Source of the DNA: Ptychodera flava
Taxonomy: Eukaryota; Hemichordata; Enteropneusta; Ptychoderidae
Assembly (NCBI RefSeq): GCF_041260155.1
Contig: NC_091942.1
Location: 382,001 to 446,000 of the forward strand
Direction: 5' to 3'
DNA: 64,000 bases
Shown: positions 35,550 to 48,400 of the stretch, piece by piece
Layout: the number at the start of each line of letters is the position of its first letter
How positions within the stretch are numbered: position 1 is the first letter of the stretch
Made by a program: the position numbers and the translations under genes
The notes under the pieces: generated by a model
The model's input: the letters and a program-made list of their open reading frames with translations, nothing else
Database searches by the model: none
Told to the model about the DNA's origin: nothing

Positions 35550-36613
35550 ATTTATCTAATAACATCCCTCAGGACTTTTATACCAAATTACAAAGCTATC
35601 ACACAAGTAATTTTGAGAACAAGTTTTCTTGACCAAAAATGACAAAATTGTCTTAAAAATACAAATTTGTATATTTCAGGACAACTTCCACACATCTATT
35701 GTCATTCCTCGACATATGTAAACCAAATATAAAAGCTGTCTGTCCAGGGACTTTAAAAAGAAAATACTTTTTAAGAGTCTTTGACCAAAAATGACAAAAA
35801 TTGCCCCAAAACAGTAATTTTTTCAATTTTGTCATAATTTCAACAAATTAGAAGGGTAACACATCCACCCCAAATTTGAGAGCGATTTGGCTGGCGGTTT
35901 CAGAGAAGAATATGTAAACCAAATATAAAAGCTGTCTGTCCAGGGGCTTTAAAAGAAAATACTTTTTAAGATTTTTTGACCAAAAATGACAAAAATTCCC
36001 CCAAAACAGTAATTTTTTCAATTTTGTCATAATTTCAACAAATTAGAAGGGTAACACCCTTGCAAACATCCAACCCAACTTTGAGAGCGATTAGGCTGGC
36101 GGTTTCAGAGAAAAAGAGTTTTTACTTAAAATAGACAAATACCAAAAAATTCAGCAAAAATACAAAATTAAAGATATCTTCATGATATTCATAAACTGTA
36201 TAAAGTTCACCTAAGGTACTTGCACACAAATTTTCAAAGCAATCAAAACAGCGGTTCTTGAGTTATTAATTCTTGACCTTTTTCACATTTTTAAGCTCAT
36301 TTGCATAATTTTGGCAATACAAACTTCATTTGAACAAAATCCCTCTATAGCCCAGGATGCATCAAAACACCAAATACAAGGCTGGATAGTGCAGCAGTTT
36401 GTGAGTTTTTGTAGTTGTCGGACATACTATACGTACGTAAGTACACACATACATACATACATACAGACAGACAGACAGATGGACATACATACATACAGAC
36501 AGACATACATACATACAGACATACAGACATACATACAGTACATACAGACAGACAGACGCTACTGACTTCAACTTATACGATAACTTTACATTGGTATACC
36601 AAATGTGAGCTAA
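35550..36613 (+). mobile_element. Pearl/Helentron-like element, 3' part
   Basis: Core units of about 145-195 bp (a near-identical pair lies at 35660-35850 and 35855-36060) are followed by the common 3' half ('atttgcataattttggcaat', 'tcatttgaacaaaatc'), an (acat/acag)n microsatellite at 36440-36560 and the terminal 'gtgagctaa'. Confidence 0.6.
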
Positions 36614-36703
36614 AAATTGCCCCAAAATACAAAATTGCAGATTTCACCATAATTTCAATATATCACATTCAGATAACCCCTGGGAACCTGTATATCAAAT
36701 ATA

Positions 36704-39700
36704 CAAGCGACCTAGCGGCCGATATAGCTCCGCTGTGTTTATGTAGAGAATAACTATTTTTGACACATGTTGATAAAGGAGGTGGAAATCTTTGATAGCT
36801 CAATGCAGTGGCCAGAAAAAAGTGGCTAAAATAGCTGCAAAAATAAACAATTGAAGATTTCATCATACTTTGCATATATCACATCGGATCATCCCTAAGA
36901 ACATGTCAACCAAAGCTATCTGAGGAGTAGTTTTTTGAGAATAAAATTTTCTGACCAAAAATGGCAACAATTGCCCCCAAAAATAAAAATTGCAGATTTC
37001 ATCATAATTTAAAAGATCAAATTTAGTTCATCTATAGAAACCTGTATACTAAATTTCAAAGCTGCTGGAACAGTATTTTTTGAGAAACACATTTTTTTAA
37101 CCAAAAATGGAAAATATTGACCCAAAAATTCAAAATTGATGATTTCATCATAATTTCAATAAATATCATTAAGGTGATCTGTAGGAACCTGTATACCAAA
37201 TTGCAAAGCTATCAGATGAGTAGTTTTGGAAATACACATTTTTTGACCAAAGTGGCAAAAATTGCCCCAAAAATACAAAATTGCAGATTTCAGCATAATT
37301 TCAATAAATATTATTTTGTTCATCTGTAGGAACCTGTATACCAAGTTTCAAAGCTATCAGATCAGTACTTTTGGAAATACACATTTTTTGACCAAAAATG
37401 GCAAAAATTGCCCCAAAAATACAAAATTACAGATTTCATCAGAAATTCAATATATATTACTTAGTTCATCTATAGAAACCTGTATACCAAATTTCAAAAC
37501 TATCAGACCAGTACTTTTAGAGAAATACATTTTTTGACCAAAAATGGCAAAAATTGCCTTAAATATGCAAATTTGCATATTTCTGCACAATTTGAACAAA
37601 TCTAAAATAGATCATCCCTAGGGACATATGTACCAAATATCAAAGCTATCTGACTGGTAGTTTTGAAGAAGAAGATTTTTAAAGATTTTTTTACTAAAAA
37701 TGACAAAAATAGTGACAATGTCACTGGTCGCTCCCATATAGTTATCAAAACAAGCTAAAATCAAGCTAAAAGATTTTTTTATCACAAATAGAAACAATTC
37801 CCCCAATAAAATAAAATTATACAAATTTCACCAGAATTTGATCAAATCTTACTGACGTCACCCGTAAAAACCTCTACACTAAGTTTCAACTCAATCGGAC
37901 GTGTGGTTTCAGAGTAAAAAAAAATTTTGATCAAAAATGAAAAAAATAGCCAAAAAATGCAAATATGCAAAGTTCACCACGATTTGCCCAGATTTGAGAA
38001 AGGTCACTCCTATGCACTTCCATACCAAGTTTCAAATCAATCAGACTTGTGGTTTCAGAGAAGAAGATTTTTTGACCAAAAATGAAATGGGAGAAAATTA
38101 CAAAAAAATTCATGAAAAATAGCAAGTCCAAGATACTGACCCAAGATGTGCACAATCATTTCAGGTCAGCCCAAAGTACTTACATGCTAATTTTTCATCT
38201 AATCTGCTCAGTGGCTATTGAGATTTTCAATAAAATGTAAACTAGTAAACATATATACATACGGCTATAAGAGCTAACAAGCGACCCAATGGTCGACAGA
38301 GCTCTGCTGTGTTATGTAGAGAGCAACTTTTGTGACATATGTATTGATGAAGAAGGTTGAGATCTTTGATAGCTCATTTCAGGATAGCCTGACCTAATAT
38401 GGCAAAATTAGCTGCAAAAATACAAAATTGATGATTTCATCATAATTATGTATAAAAATGTATACCAAATATCAAAGCTATCACATGAGTAACTTTTGAG
38501 AAACAAATATTTTGACCAAAAACGGCAAAAACTGACCCAAAAATACAAAAATTGAAGATTTCATCAAATTTCACTATATCACACTAAGAGAACCCCCAGG
38601 AACCTGTATACCAAATATCAAAGGCATCAGACAAGTAGTTTTTGAGAAACACATTTTTGACCAAAAATGTCAAAAATTGCACCAAAAATACAAAATTGCA
38701 GATTTCATCATATATTCCGTATATCATATTCAGTTTATCTGTAGGAACCTGTATACCAAATATCAAAGCTGTCAGACAAGCGCTTTTGATGAAATAAATT
38801 TTTGACCAAAAATGACAAAAAAATTCCTTAAAAATACAGATTTGCTTATTTCATTACAATTTGAACAAATCCAAGTTGGGTTATCCCTAGGGACCTGTAT
38901 ACCAAATATCAAAGCTGTCAGACAAGCGGTTTTGATGAAATAAATTTTTGACCAAAAATGACAAAAAAATTCCTTAAAAATACAGATTTGCATATTTCAT
39001 CACAATTTGAACAAATCCAAGTTGGGTTATCCCTAGAGACCTGTATACCAAATATCAAAGCTGTCTGACCAGCGGTTGAGATTTTTTACCAAAAACGCCT
39101 TTTTTGGCACTAATTTGCATATTTTTGGCAATGACAACTTCATTTGAACAAAATCTCATCTACAGCCCATCATCCATGTACACACCAAATATCAAGATGA
39201 AATATGCAGCGGTTTTGGAGTTTTTGATGTTGACGGACAGACATACAGACATACAGACATACAGACATACAGACGTACAGACATACAGACATACAGACAT
39301 ACATACATACAGACATTTCCCTAGCCTATAAGAATAGCTTCCATTGCCATATATACATATGGCTATGGGAGCTAAAAATTGCCTTAAAAATACAAATATG
39401 CAAATTTCACCACGATTTGAACAAATCTGACTGAAGTCACCCTAAGTAAACTGCATGTCCAATTTCAAAGCAATCGGACAAGCGGTTTCAGAGAAGAAGA
39501 TTTTTTTACCAAAAACACCAAAAAATACCCCAAAAATACAAATATGCAAATTTCACCCCGATTTGAATAAACTGAAGTGAGGTCACCCCAAGTGAGCTGC
39601 ATATAAAATTTCAAAGCAATTGGACTTGCACTTTCAGAGGAGAAGGCAATTGTTGACGGACGACGGATGACGACGGACGACGACGGAAAATCAACCTATT

Positions 39701-39733
39701 TGATAAGCTCCGCGTCGCTGACAGCGGAGCTAA
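36704..39733 (+). mobile_element. Composite Pearl/Helentron-like insertion inside an older core unit
   Basis: An older core unit is cut at 'cctgtatatcaaatata' (36703) and resumes at 'aaagctatcacataagc' (39734). The inserted DNA begins 'caagcgacctagcggccg', where 'tagctccgctgt' is the inverse of the 3' 'acagcggagcta', and ends with the 'agctccgc...gcggagct' hairpin plus CTAA. A second complete element lies within (38278-39375). Core units of about 145 bp recur throughout. Confidence 0.6.
38278..39375 (+). mobile_element. Pearl/Helentron-like element (copy 1 subfamily) inside the composite
   Basis: Very similar to 4247-5475 in order and sequence, from 'caagcgacccaatggtcgac' to 'ggctatgggagctaa', with an 'acagacat' microsatellite at 39236-39315. 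The preceding element's terminal 'gagctaa' abuts its start directly, a head-to-tail junction. Confidence 0.65.
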
Positions 39734-40558
39734 AAAGCTATCACATAAGCAGCTTTTGAGAAACAATTTTTTTGACCAAAAATGGCAAAATTGCCCCCAA
39801 AATACAAAATTGCAGATTTCATCATTATTTTAATTACATCATAAATAAGATAACCCTAGGAACCTGTATACTAAATATCAAAGCTACCAGATGAGCGATT
39901 TTGAGAAACAAATTTTTGGACCAAAAATTGCAAAATTGCCCCCACAATACAAATTGCAGATTTCATCATTATTTTAATATATCACATTTAGTTCATCTGT
40001 AGGAACCTGTATACCAAGTATCAAAGCTATCCAAAGAGTAGTTTTTGGGAAACAAATTTTTTTTCAAAAAGTCACAAAAATTGCCCCCAAAATACAAAAT
40101 TATAACTTCATCGTAACTTGAATATAACACATTTTTATCATCCCTACAAATTGTATACCATGTATCAAAGCTATCAGACAAGCAGGGTAAAATGAATTTT
40201 GACAAAAATTGACAAAAATTGCCTTAAAAATACAAATTTGCATATTTCTGCACAATTTGAACAAATCTAAACCAGGTCATCCCTAGAGACCTGAACACCA
40301 AATATAAAAGCCATCTTACTAGCCAATGAAGAGAAGATTTTTGCACAAAACAGCAAGATTAGCCTCAAAAATCAAATTTTCATATTTCGTCACAATTTGA
40401 ACAAACTTGATGAAGATCATCCCCAGGGAACTGTTATTTAAATTTGACTGGTCGTTTTGAAGAAGCTTGGAATGTAGAAAGTAAATGGACACTGAATGAT
40501 GGATGCCGCCACACATCCACCTATTAGATAAGCTTCGCATCATTGACAGCAAAACTAA

Positions 40559-41488
40559 CAAGCAACCTAGCGGCCGATATAGCTCCGCTGTGTTTAGGTA
40601 GAGAATAACTATTTTTGACACATGTTGATGAAGAAGGTGGAAATCTTTGATAGCTCAATGCAGTGGTCAGAAAAAAGTGGCTAAAATAGCTGCAAAAATA
40701 CACGATTGAAGATTTCATCATACTCTGAATATATCACATCGAATCATCCCTAAACAACATGTCAACCAAAGCTATCTGATGAGTACTTTTTTGAGAATAA
40801 AATTTCTGACCAAAAATGGCAACAATTGCCCCATAATAAAATTGCAGATTTCATCATAATTTCAAAAGATCAAATTTAGTTCATCTATAGAGACCTGTAT
40901 ACCAAATTTCAAAGCTGTTAGACCAGTACTTTTTGAGAAACACATTTGTTGACCAAAAATGGCCAAAATTGCCTTAAAAATGCAAATTTGCATATTTCTG
41001 CACAATTTGAACAAATCTGAAAAAGATCATCCCTAGGGACATACGTACCAAATATCAAAGTTATCTTACTGGTAGTTTTGAAGAAGAAGATTTTTAAAGA
41101 TTTTTTTACCAAAAATGACAAAAATTGCCTTAAACATACAAATATGCAAATTTCACCACGATTTGAACAAATCTGACTGAAGTCACCCTAAGTAAACTGC
41201 ATATCAAATTTCAAAGCAATCGGACAAGCGGTTTCAGAGAAGAAGATTTTTTTGCCAAAAACACCAAAAAATGCCCCAAAAATACAAATATGCAAATTTC
41301 ACCACGATTTGAACAAACTTAAGTAAGGTCACCCCAAGTGAACTGCATATAAAATTTCAAAGCAATTGGACTTGCGGTTTCAGAGGAGAAGGCAATTGTT
41401 GACGGACGACGGACGACGACGACGGACGACGACGACAACGGAAAATCAACCTATTTGATAAGCTCCGCGTCCCTGACAGCGGAGCTAA
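40559..41488 (+). mobile_element. Pearl/Helentron-like element, 930 bp
   Basis: From 'caagcaacctagcggccg' to the hairpin 'agctccgcgtccctgacagc' with 'ggagct' and terminal CTAA. It directly follows 'gcaaaactaa', the end of another copy, giving a second head-to-tail junction. A 'gacggacgac' stretch precedes the hairpin. Confidence 0.65.
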
Positions 41489-43305
41489 CAAAAGTTGTTA
41501 CCATGCTTATCACTCGTGCTTTAATACTCAACCTCATGTTCTGTCGAATTAGTCCTGTATCCAGCAATGTCTAACACACAAGGGTTTGTCCAAGAAGGGC
41601 AAGTCTAACATACAATGGTTGGCCCAAGGAGGCAACTGTCAGTGCATGCATTTGGATGACATAACAAAAGTACCACAAAGAAATATACAAGGTAATACAA
41701 GACTTTTTTATTGATAATTGTAGTTGTAAATGTCCAGCTAAAAACGCAGTGACCAGGATCACTGCAAGATGTGGTGTAATGGGCATGAGTCATCTCAATA
41801 TGAGAAATACAATAATTGGGTCTCAGAGATGTCTGGTGATTTAAGTGTTGTAAATGCTGCTTATCATGGAGCCATGCAGTGCATTCTTGGTACACGACTA
41901 TAATACTAATAGGTAGATTCTGCATAACCATAATTCGCTAAAGTTCCCAAATTAAAGTAACATCATTAGAGCTGTCAAACTCCAGTATTAAAATGTGACC
42001 AAAAATCTACCTGCCAATCAAAACTCTTTTCTGAGTGATTTTCCCATCATGCACTAGCAAGTAATGTGACATCTCTTCACTGATTAGTTCTTGTAAGCTG
42101 TAAGGCGACATGGAGAGAGAGTGCTGGATCTGGTGCAGTCAGGGGAAGACTATTAGATCATGGGCAGGTTGGTGCAAATTCTGATGTTTTAAAAAATCAA
42201 ATTTTTTTCATCTGTCAGTTGACCGAGTTTATGCATCTTTCCATGAATTGCACAATTCGTGTCACAGTTGGCGATCTTTTACTGATTCATTTTTGTGAAA
42301 GTTAAAAAGGCAAGTCAAAATATTTTCAACACATTGATTCCCTGCAAATGACATTGCTATGGTTTGACAAACATACAGACATTTAACTTGATCCTTTTTT
42401 CAACAAAATTATGCTAGCTTATCAGTTCACTTACAGTTCAAAATATGAGTATAAATTGTGTATTTTTATCTTGCCAAATTTTAACCAAAAATATTCAAAA
42501 ATACATACTCAAATATCACAAATTGAGAAGATAATCCTGCAGTTGATGTCAATGGCATGTTACATGTTAATTAATTTAATTTCTATTTAGCTCCAACAAC
42601 ACTTTGCATATTGGGGAATGATCCAACATCAAAAATTGTGAATTTTCAACATTTTGACGTGCATTCCAGATGGCAACATAGTGGCCAGGAAAACAATTTT
42701 TGGATCTAGTGTCACATAAAATACCTTTAAATACAATACACTAACAATAATCTGATTGCAATAGTTGAGATAATATGATTATGACATTACAACACAGACA
42801 GGAAACAAGAAACAAATATTATCAATTAAACCTAAAAATATATAGATAAATAAACTATGGTGTTTACAGTTTATAGATAAGATGTGGAGAAAATGGTAAA
42901 ATCATAGTCATGAATATTTAAATGAAGTATCTTTTGTTGGAGATGGTGGAAAACAATCAAATGGATCAAAACATTCATATCAATACAAATTGATTTATGG
43001 CCACACAAATGGCATGCATTTATAGTACTTAAAGTTAATTTTCAAAATTCTTCCAAGTTCAATGTTAAAATGGACAAAGATACTTAGCATGCACACAATA
43101 CAGTCTAGTAAGAGTTCTGACAAATTAATATAAAATTTTGGCAGTATTAAATGGGGCAATTAGCTGTAAGTTTTGATGATTTTTTATTATTTTTGTATTG
43201 TTTATCAATGGCAAGTTCTTGTTCTACACCCCAAAGCACATTAACATATCCGCTACTTAACTTGTCAACACAGCGACTGCACATGGAAAATGCATTGTTA
43301 TATTT
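41489..43305. other. AT-rich intergenic sequence
   Basis: No coding potential, repeat unit or inverted ends recognised. It lies downstream of the minus-strand GAS7-like gene. Confidence 0.45.
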
Positions 43306-43442
43306 ATAGGGTTATTCACAAAATACGGCCCTGTATGGCCTCAGGCTCAGTGAGTGACGTATCGGATGAGCCAAAGGCTCGTCCAATACGTCTCTCACTG
43401 AGCCAGAGTCCATACAGGGCCGTATTTTGTGTATAACCCTAT
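43306..43442. repeat. Foldback element with arms of about 64 bp
   Basis: 'atagggttattcacaaaat' at the left is inverted at the right end ('gtataaccctat'), with 'acggccctgtatgg', 'ctcagtgag' and 'gatgagcc' pairing to their complements around a 3-nt centre near 43373. Confidence 0.85.
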
Positions 43443-43885
43443 TATTATACACCTCCCTCAATTAATCCTCCGTATAAACTAATTCTATGGTAAACTTTGA
43501 GGGATGCGGCACACGCGATATGAGTGGAATGCGCGCGATTGTTGCGTTGGCATGAAGCCAGTTAATTTCCAGTGCAGAACAAGCAAACTTGCTGAATGTT
43601 TTCAATTTCATTAGTTTTTTAAAATACAAATCAATTGCATTTAGACTCAGTTTTGTGTTTAGCGTGTTTTAAAGCTTATACTACGAATATATTTTGGTGG
43701 AAGTTGTTATTATGTCTATAACTCACCGTAAAATAGTTTGTTAACATTCAATAATCGCTAGGTCAAAGGTCAAACAGGCGCGTCGCGTGTCTCCAGTATT
43801 CGGGACTCCGCGTACTATACAAAATACGGAAAGTTATTGGACGGTCAAACTCCCATAGGTTACGGCAGTAGGTGTATAATAATGG
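43440..43885. mobile_element. Possible MITE with 'attattatacacct' inverted ends
   Basis: 'attattatacacctccct' next to the foldback is inverted as 'agtaggtgtataataatgg' near 43867-43885. The interior is unusually CpG-rich for the window ('gcacacgcgatatgag', 'gcgcgcgattgttgcg'). Target duplication is unclear, and it may form one composite with the foldback at 43306. Confidence 0.45.
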
Positions 43886-45354
43886 TTCATATTTATTTTC
43901 TATTTCAGACAATAATAATTAATTTCAATGATAGCAATTCAGTTTACACATGTAAAGGCTAAGTACTGTGTACCTAAACGTGCTTTGAGAAGAAGAAGAA
44001 GAAAGAACTTTAGTTGACATTAAACACAAAAATAGTGGAAAATCGTCAAAGTTACAGCTACTGGCACTTTAATCTTTTTTGTAATTAATGTACACCTTGA
44101 ATGCACATGCAAGTTTTTTCCCATGATGGTATCACATGACATAAGGACTGATACTGTGATGTCAGATACCCCTGCTCAAGCTCATTCTTTTGGCATTGTT
44201 TTAGTGTGTCATGGAGGTGAACTCAGTGGTGGCTACATCTTACATCTACTCAAAGTAGATATTATACATCCTGAAGCCAGTCTGTGTGAAGTTAGTCTTT
44301 GTTTATGCATATTATAATCAAAACCAGTCTGTGTGGTGATAGCCTTTGTTTATGTATATTATAATCATATAACAAAACACCATACCCCTTCCAAGAATTT
44401 GTTTCATTTTTGGTAAATTTCACCCCAATGATGATATTTTGGTAGGTGTCAACGTTGGTATAATTTGCAATTTGAATTTATTCACACAAATTTTGCAGAG
44501 ATGAGGTCCAACTTTGCTTTAGGAAATGATATTTGGACAAAAACAGGGCAGTGAAAAGGTAAATCTTGATCAATGATGGATCTGTTCTGTCAGAAGTCAT
44601 TTCAAGATGATTCCAGAGTGACTCAGCTAATGATGATATTCTTTGGAGATGATCTCACTACATTTACTAATTTGTCAGTTGTGATCTCATGAAGAGGTGT
44701 CAGTTGCAGCACTTGTGTGAAAGTCAAATAAAAACATAAGCATTGTTAAAAAGAAACGTAACACTGCCAGAATTAAATAAGATAAGGGGTGTGTATGCGG
44801 AGAGAGTGTGTCTGACCAAAATAGTTTCAAAGTAACCCAGAAACTGTAACATGTCAAAAACTAATAATCTAAGCATTCTGACATGAACTTTTATAACATT
44901 TGAAAAGTGTTCACATAGTTATAAAAAGGTAGAAGGTAGACACTACACAGACATATATGCTATACAACCAATTTTGTTTTGAATAGTAAGAAAAATTGTC
45001 ACTATTTTCCTAATTGCGATAAATTCAATGATTGTAGTAATATAAAAATTGATATATTGCAGTTTTAAAAAGTATATAAAAATTTTGAATTGGTAAGGCA
45101 TTTATTTGGCATACTAGCAATATATTTGCATAGTGGTCATGTGATTAACATTTGCATAGTGGTCATGTGACATATTACAGATAAGCACCATCTTCAGCAA
45201 AAAAGTTTTAAAGGAATTCATAAAATGTTTTTTGTAAATTTTCCAGTAGATAAGTGAATGTCATATTTGGTTTGTTTGACCAGAAATTTGTCTTGAGAGC
45301 ATTACTATAATTACGGTGGACACGTCTCAGACTACCTGTGGTGTGACAGCATTA
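43886..45354. other. 3' untranslated region and downstream flank of the GAS7-like gene
   Basis: On the minus strand this follows the stop codon of the GAS7-like gene. Candidate AATAAA signals, read as TTTATT on the plus strand, lie near 45090 and 44478. A 50-bp direct duplication of the end of the coding exon is at 45301-45350. A 47-bp tandem duplication lies at about 44275-44370. No other gene is supported. Confidence 0.4.
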
Positions 45355-45403
45355 CTATGATAACTCAAGGTGGACAGGTCTTAGACTGCCTGTGGTGTGG
45401 GTC
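45301..45403 (-). repeat. 50-bp tandem duplication spanning the GAS7-like C-terminal codons
   Basis: The plus-strand blocks 45301-45350 and 45351-45403 are diverged copies ('attactat...ggtggaca', 'tgcctgtggtgtg'). The right-hand block carries the last coding residues and stop codon of the gene. The left-hand block falls in the 3' untranslated region. Confidence 0.75.
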
Positions 45404-48400
45404 TTGACATAATCTTCACTATCTTTGTTCGCATCTATTTGATCTATTACATTCTGTACTGATTGGAGAATCTGGTGAGAAAACAAAATCAGAATAAAAA
45501 ATCTTAAATGCTCCAACTTAAATGTATTTTTTGCAGTGATGATGTATCAGTGTATATCCAAGATGTAGTATCATTTAGAAATGAATCTCAGAATAAACAA
45601 CTACGCACTTGTCACTGCATACTGTACCCAGTGCAGTGTTTGTACATGCCTTGTACTTTGTATATCAACACTCTGTAACAAAGACATTATTAAACCTGCT
45701 CACACAAATTCCCTGAAAACAGGTCCATAATCACTATTGATAACAAGGGTTTGGGACAATTTATGGTGGTGAAAAGGTTAAAAGTCAGAAAACTTAAGCC
45801 AATACATGGAAACAATGATTTGGCTAATATACGCTACAATAACGCGAAATCTTTTGGCGAAGACTGAATCAAGATTAAGATGATAAACCATGTTAAAATA
45901 TGTACCAATATGATATACACACGGCAAAAGTTGACCATTAGAGCATGCCATGTTGAACAAAAGCCATAATGTGTCTTAAAAGCTAAAGGCTGCTACCATA
46001 GATAAATACCATAGATAGATATGGCTACCGTAGGTAGATATGGCTACCATAGGTAACATACATATGACTACCATATGTAGATATGGCTACCATAGGTAGT
46101 TATAGCTATCATATGTCTATATGGGTAACATACATATGATAGATAAATACCATAGATAGATATGGCTACCGTAGGTAGATATGGCTACCATGGGTAACAC
46201 ACATATGACTACCATATGTAGATATGGCTACCATAGGTAGTTATAGCTATCATATGTCTATATGGCTACCATAGATAGATATGGCTACCATAAATAGATA
46301 TATGGCAACCTAAGATAGATATGGCTACCGTAGGTAGATATGGCTACCATGGGTAACATACATATGGCTACCATATGTAGATATGGCTACCATTGGTAGT
46401 TATAGCTATCATATGTCTATATGGCTACCATAGATAGATATAGCTACCATAAATAGATATATGGCTACCTAAGATAGATATGGCTACCATAGGTAGTTAT
46501 AGCTATCATATGTCTATATGGTTACCATAGATAGATGTGGCTACCATAAAAAATATGGCTACCGTAGATAGATATATGGCTACCATAGATAGATATGGCT
46601 ACCATAAATACATATGGCTACCTAAGATAGATATGGCTACCATAAATAGATATGGCTACCATAGATAGATATATGGCTACCTAGGATAGATATGGCTACC
46701 ATAGGCAAATACATATGGCTACCATAGGTAGATATGGCTACTGCTATAGATAGATATGGCTACAAAAGGTAGATATAGCTTCCTTAGATAGATATGTCAA
46801 CCATAGTTAGATTTGGCTATCATAGACAGATATGACTACCATAGGTAAAGACATGTATGGCTACCATAGGTAGATACGGCTATCATAGGTAGATTTGGCT
46901 ACCATAGGTTGATATAACTACCATAAACAGATATTAGAAATCTACAAAATATGAAGTTAGAAGATATTGCTATTCAGAGCACCAGGACTGTCTTGTATCA
47001 CGGCTACAGTCAGCAATAATCAGCCTATCAGATAACTGAATCTGTCAGACAATTGAATCTGTCAGAAAATTGACATCTTGTATGACTACAAACATTTCAG
47101 ATCTGTTATGCCTCTCTGAATCTATTGAAGAAAGTTATTTTGGTAACCCACTTGATTCAGTCTGACTGCTTGAATGGCTCTGCTGCATTGCTTTGGAACT
47201 CATCTTTGCAAGTTGTCTAATTTTGAAAGCGGTGGTATTTTTGTTTTAAAGATTGTAAGCAAATTCAGACAGTGACTACAGTGTTATGTTCAACTGAAAG
47301 AAACTATCGTATAACTATTACTCACGGCAGGAAAAGTTCACATAATCAAAGCAGTTTTTAAATATCTAGTGCCCTGTCTGATCTGTGAACATGAGAAATT
47401 CTAGCTCTGTTATGTAACAAAAATCCTTCAGTGTTACGGGCAATGGATAAAACCAGCATATTTTCCCAGCATGCTTTGTGCTCATTGTAACACACACTTC
47501 CAACCAGCAGAATTCATAATTTATACAGGAGTGTGCAACAATCTGGAGTAAAGGTACTTCCCAATTTAAACAGACTGCAGGGAAGTCTCCAAATTGACAT
47601 TATGTACTCCGTCAGTTTTATAACCTGCTTTCCCCATATGCCAAGTGGCAGCTCTAAAGATGACCACTGCATACGGCAGTTTGAGGTAAGTCTCACTATT
47701 TTTTTATTTGTTGTGGCTGTTGTGCCTCCAATAGTTCCCATTACAGTGGGGATACAACACACTTCATGTTGTCATGACAACGTGCCAATTTTAAAATTCT
47801 GATGTAGTGATGCTTTGTAGAGAATGTTCTGCTGAAAAAATACGTAAGATGCTGGGTTTGCAACACACAAAATACAGTCAAGTCAGGTAAGAGAGTGTGT
47901 TTTGTTTCTAGATGTGTTCATCATCAAACCACAGTCATCACACGCCATGAAAATACAGAGTGAAAATGTTGAACACGTTAAACTTACCTGGAACTGTCAC
48001 TGTTTTGCTGATTACAGACTTTGAATCATTTAGGTCCACTGACAAATACTACAGGTTGTTTTTTCACCAACTTTCTAACATAGAATACCATATTTTTGCA
48101 AACATTCGCATGCCCAAAAAAACGTTTGTACAGAGAAAGTAAGCATTTTGACATTTACTTGGGCTGTCAAGTGATATTTGAATTACAATTTACTTATGTA
48201 AAGCTGTTTGAATAGGTCTTTCACATGAAAAAGTTATTTGACAATAATTCTCTTGGGGCATGATTGAGCTTTATTGGTGGTAATATGGTTATATCTGTGT
48301 ATGACGTCTACATTGTTATAACAAGTTTGTTCAGTGTCTGCCTTATAATATTTGCGATGGAATGCATCATGCATACGGGGATATTTGGAAGACAAACAGT

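Noticed and set aside
46000..46930. CRISPR-like periodic repeats
   Set aside because: A eukaryotic minisatellite: units are degenerate and contiguous, with no unique spacers.
47533..47802. Exon-like plus-strand stretch with good acceptor (47578) and donor (47686)
   Set aside because: The translation matches nothing I know, it lies antisense in a GAS7-like intron, and no partner exon was found.
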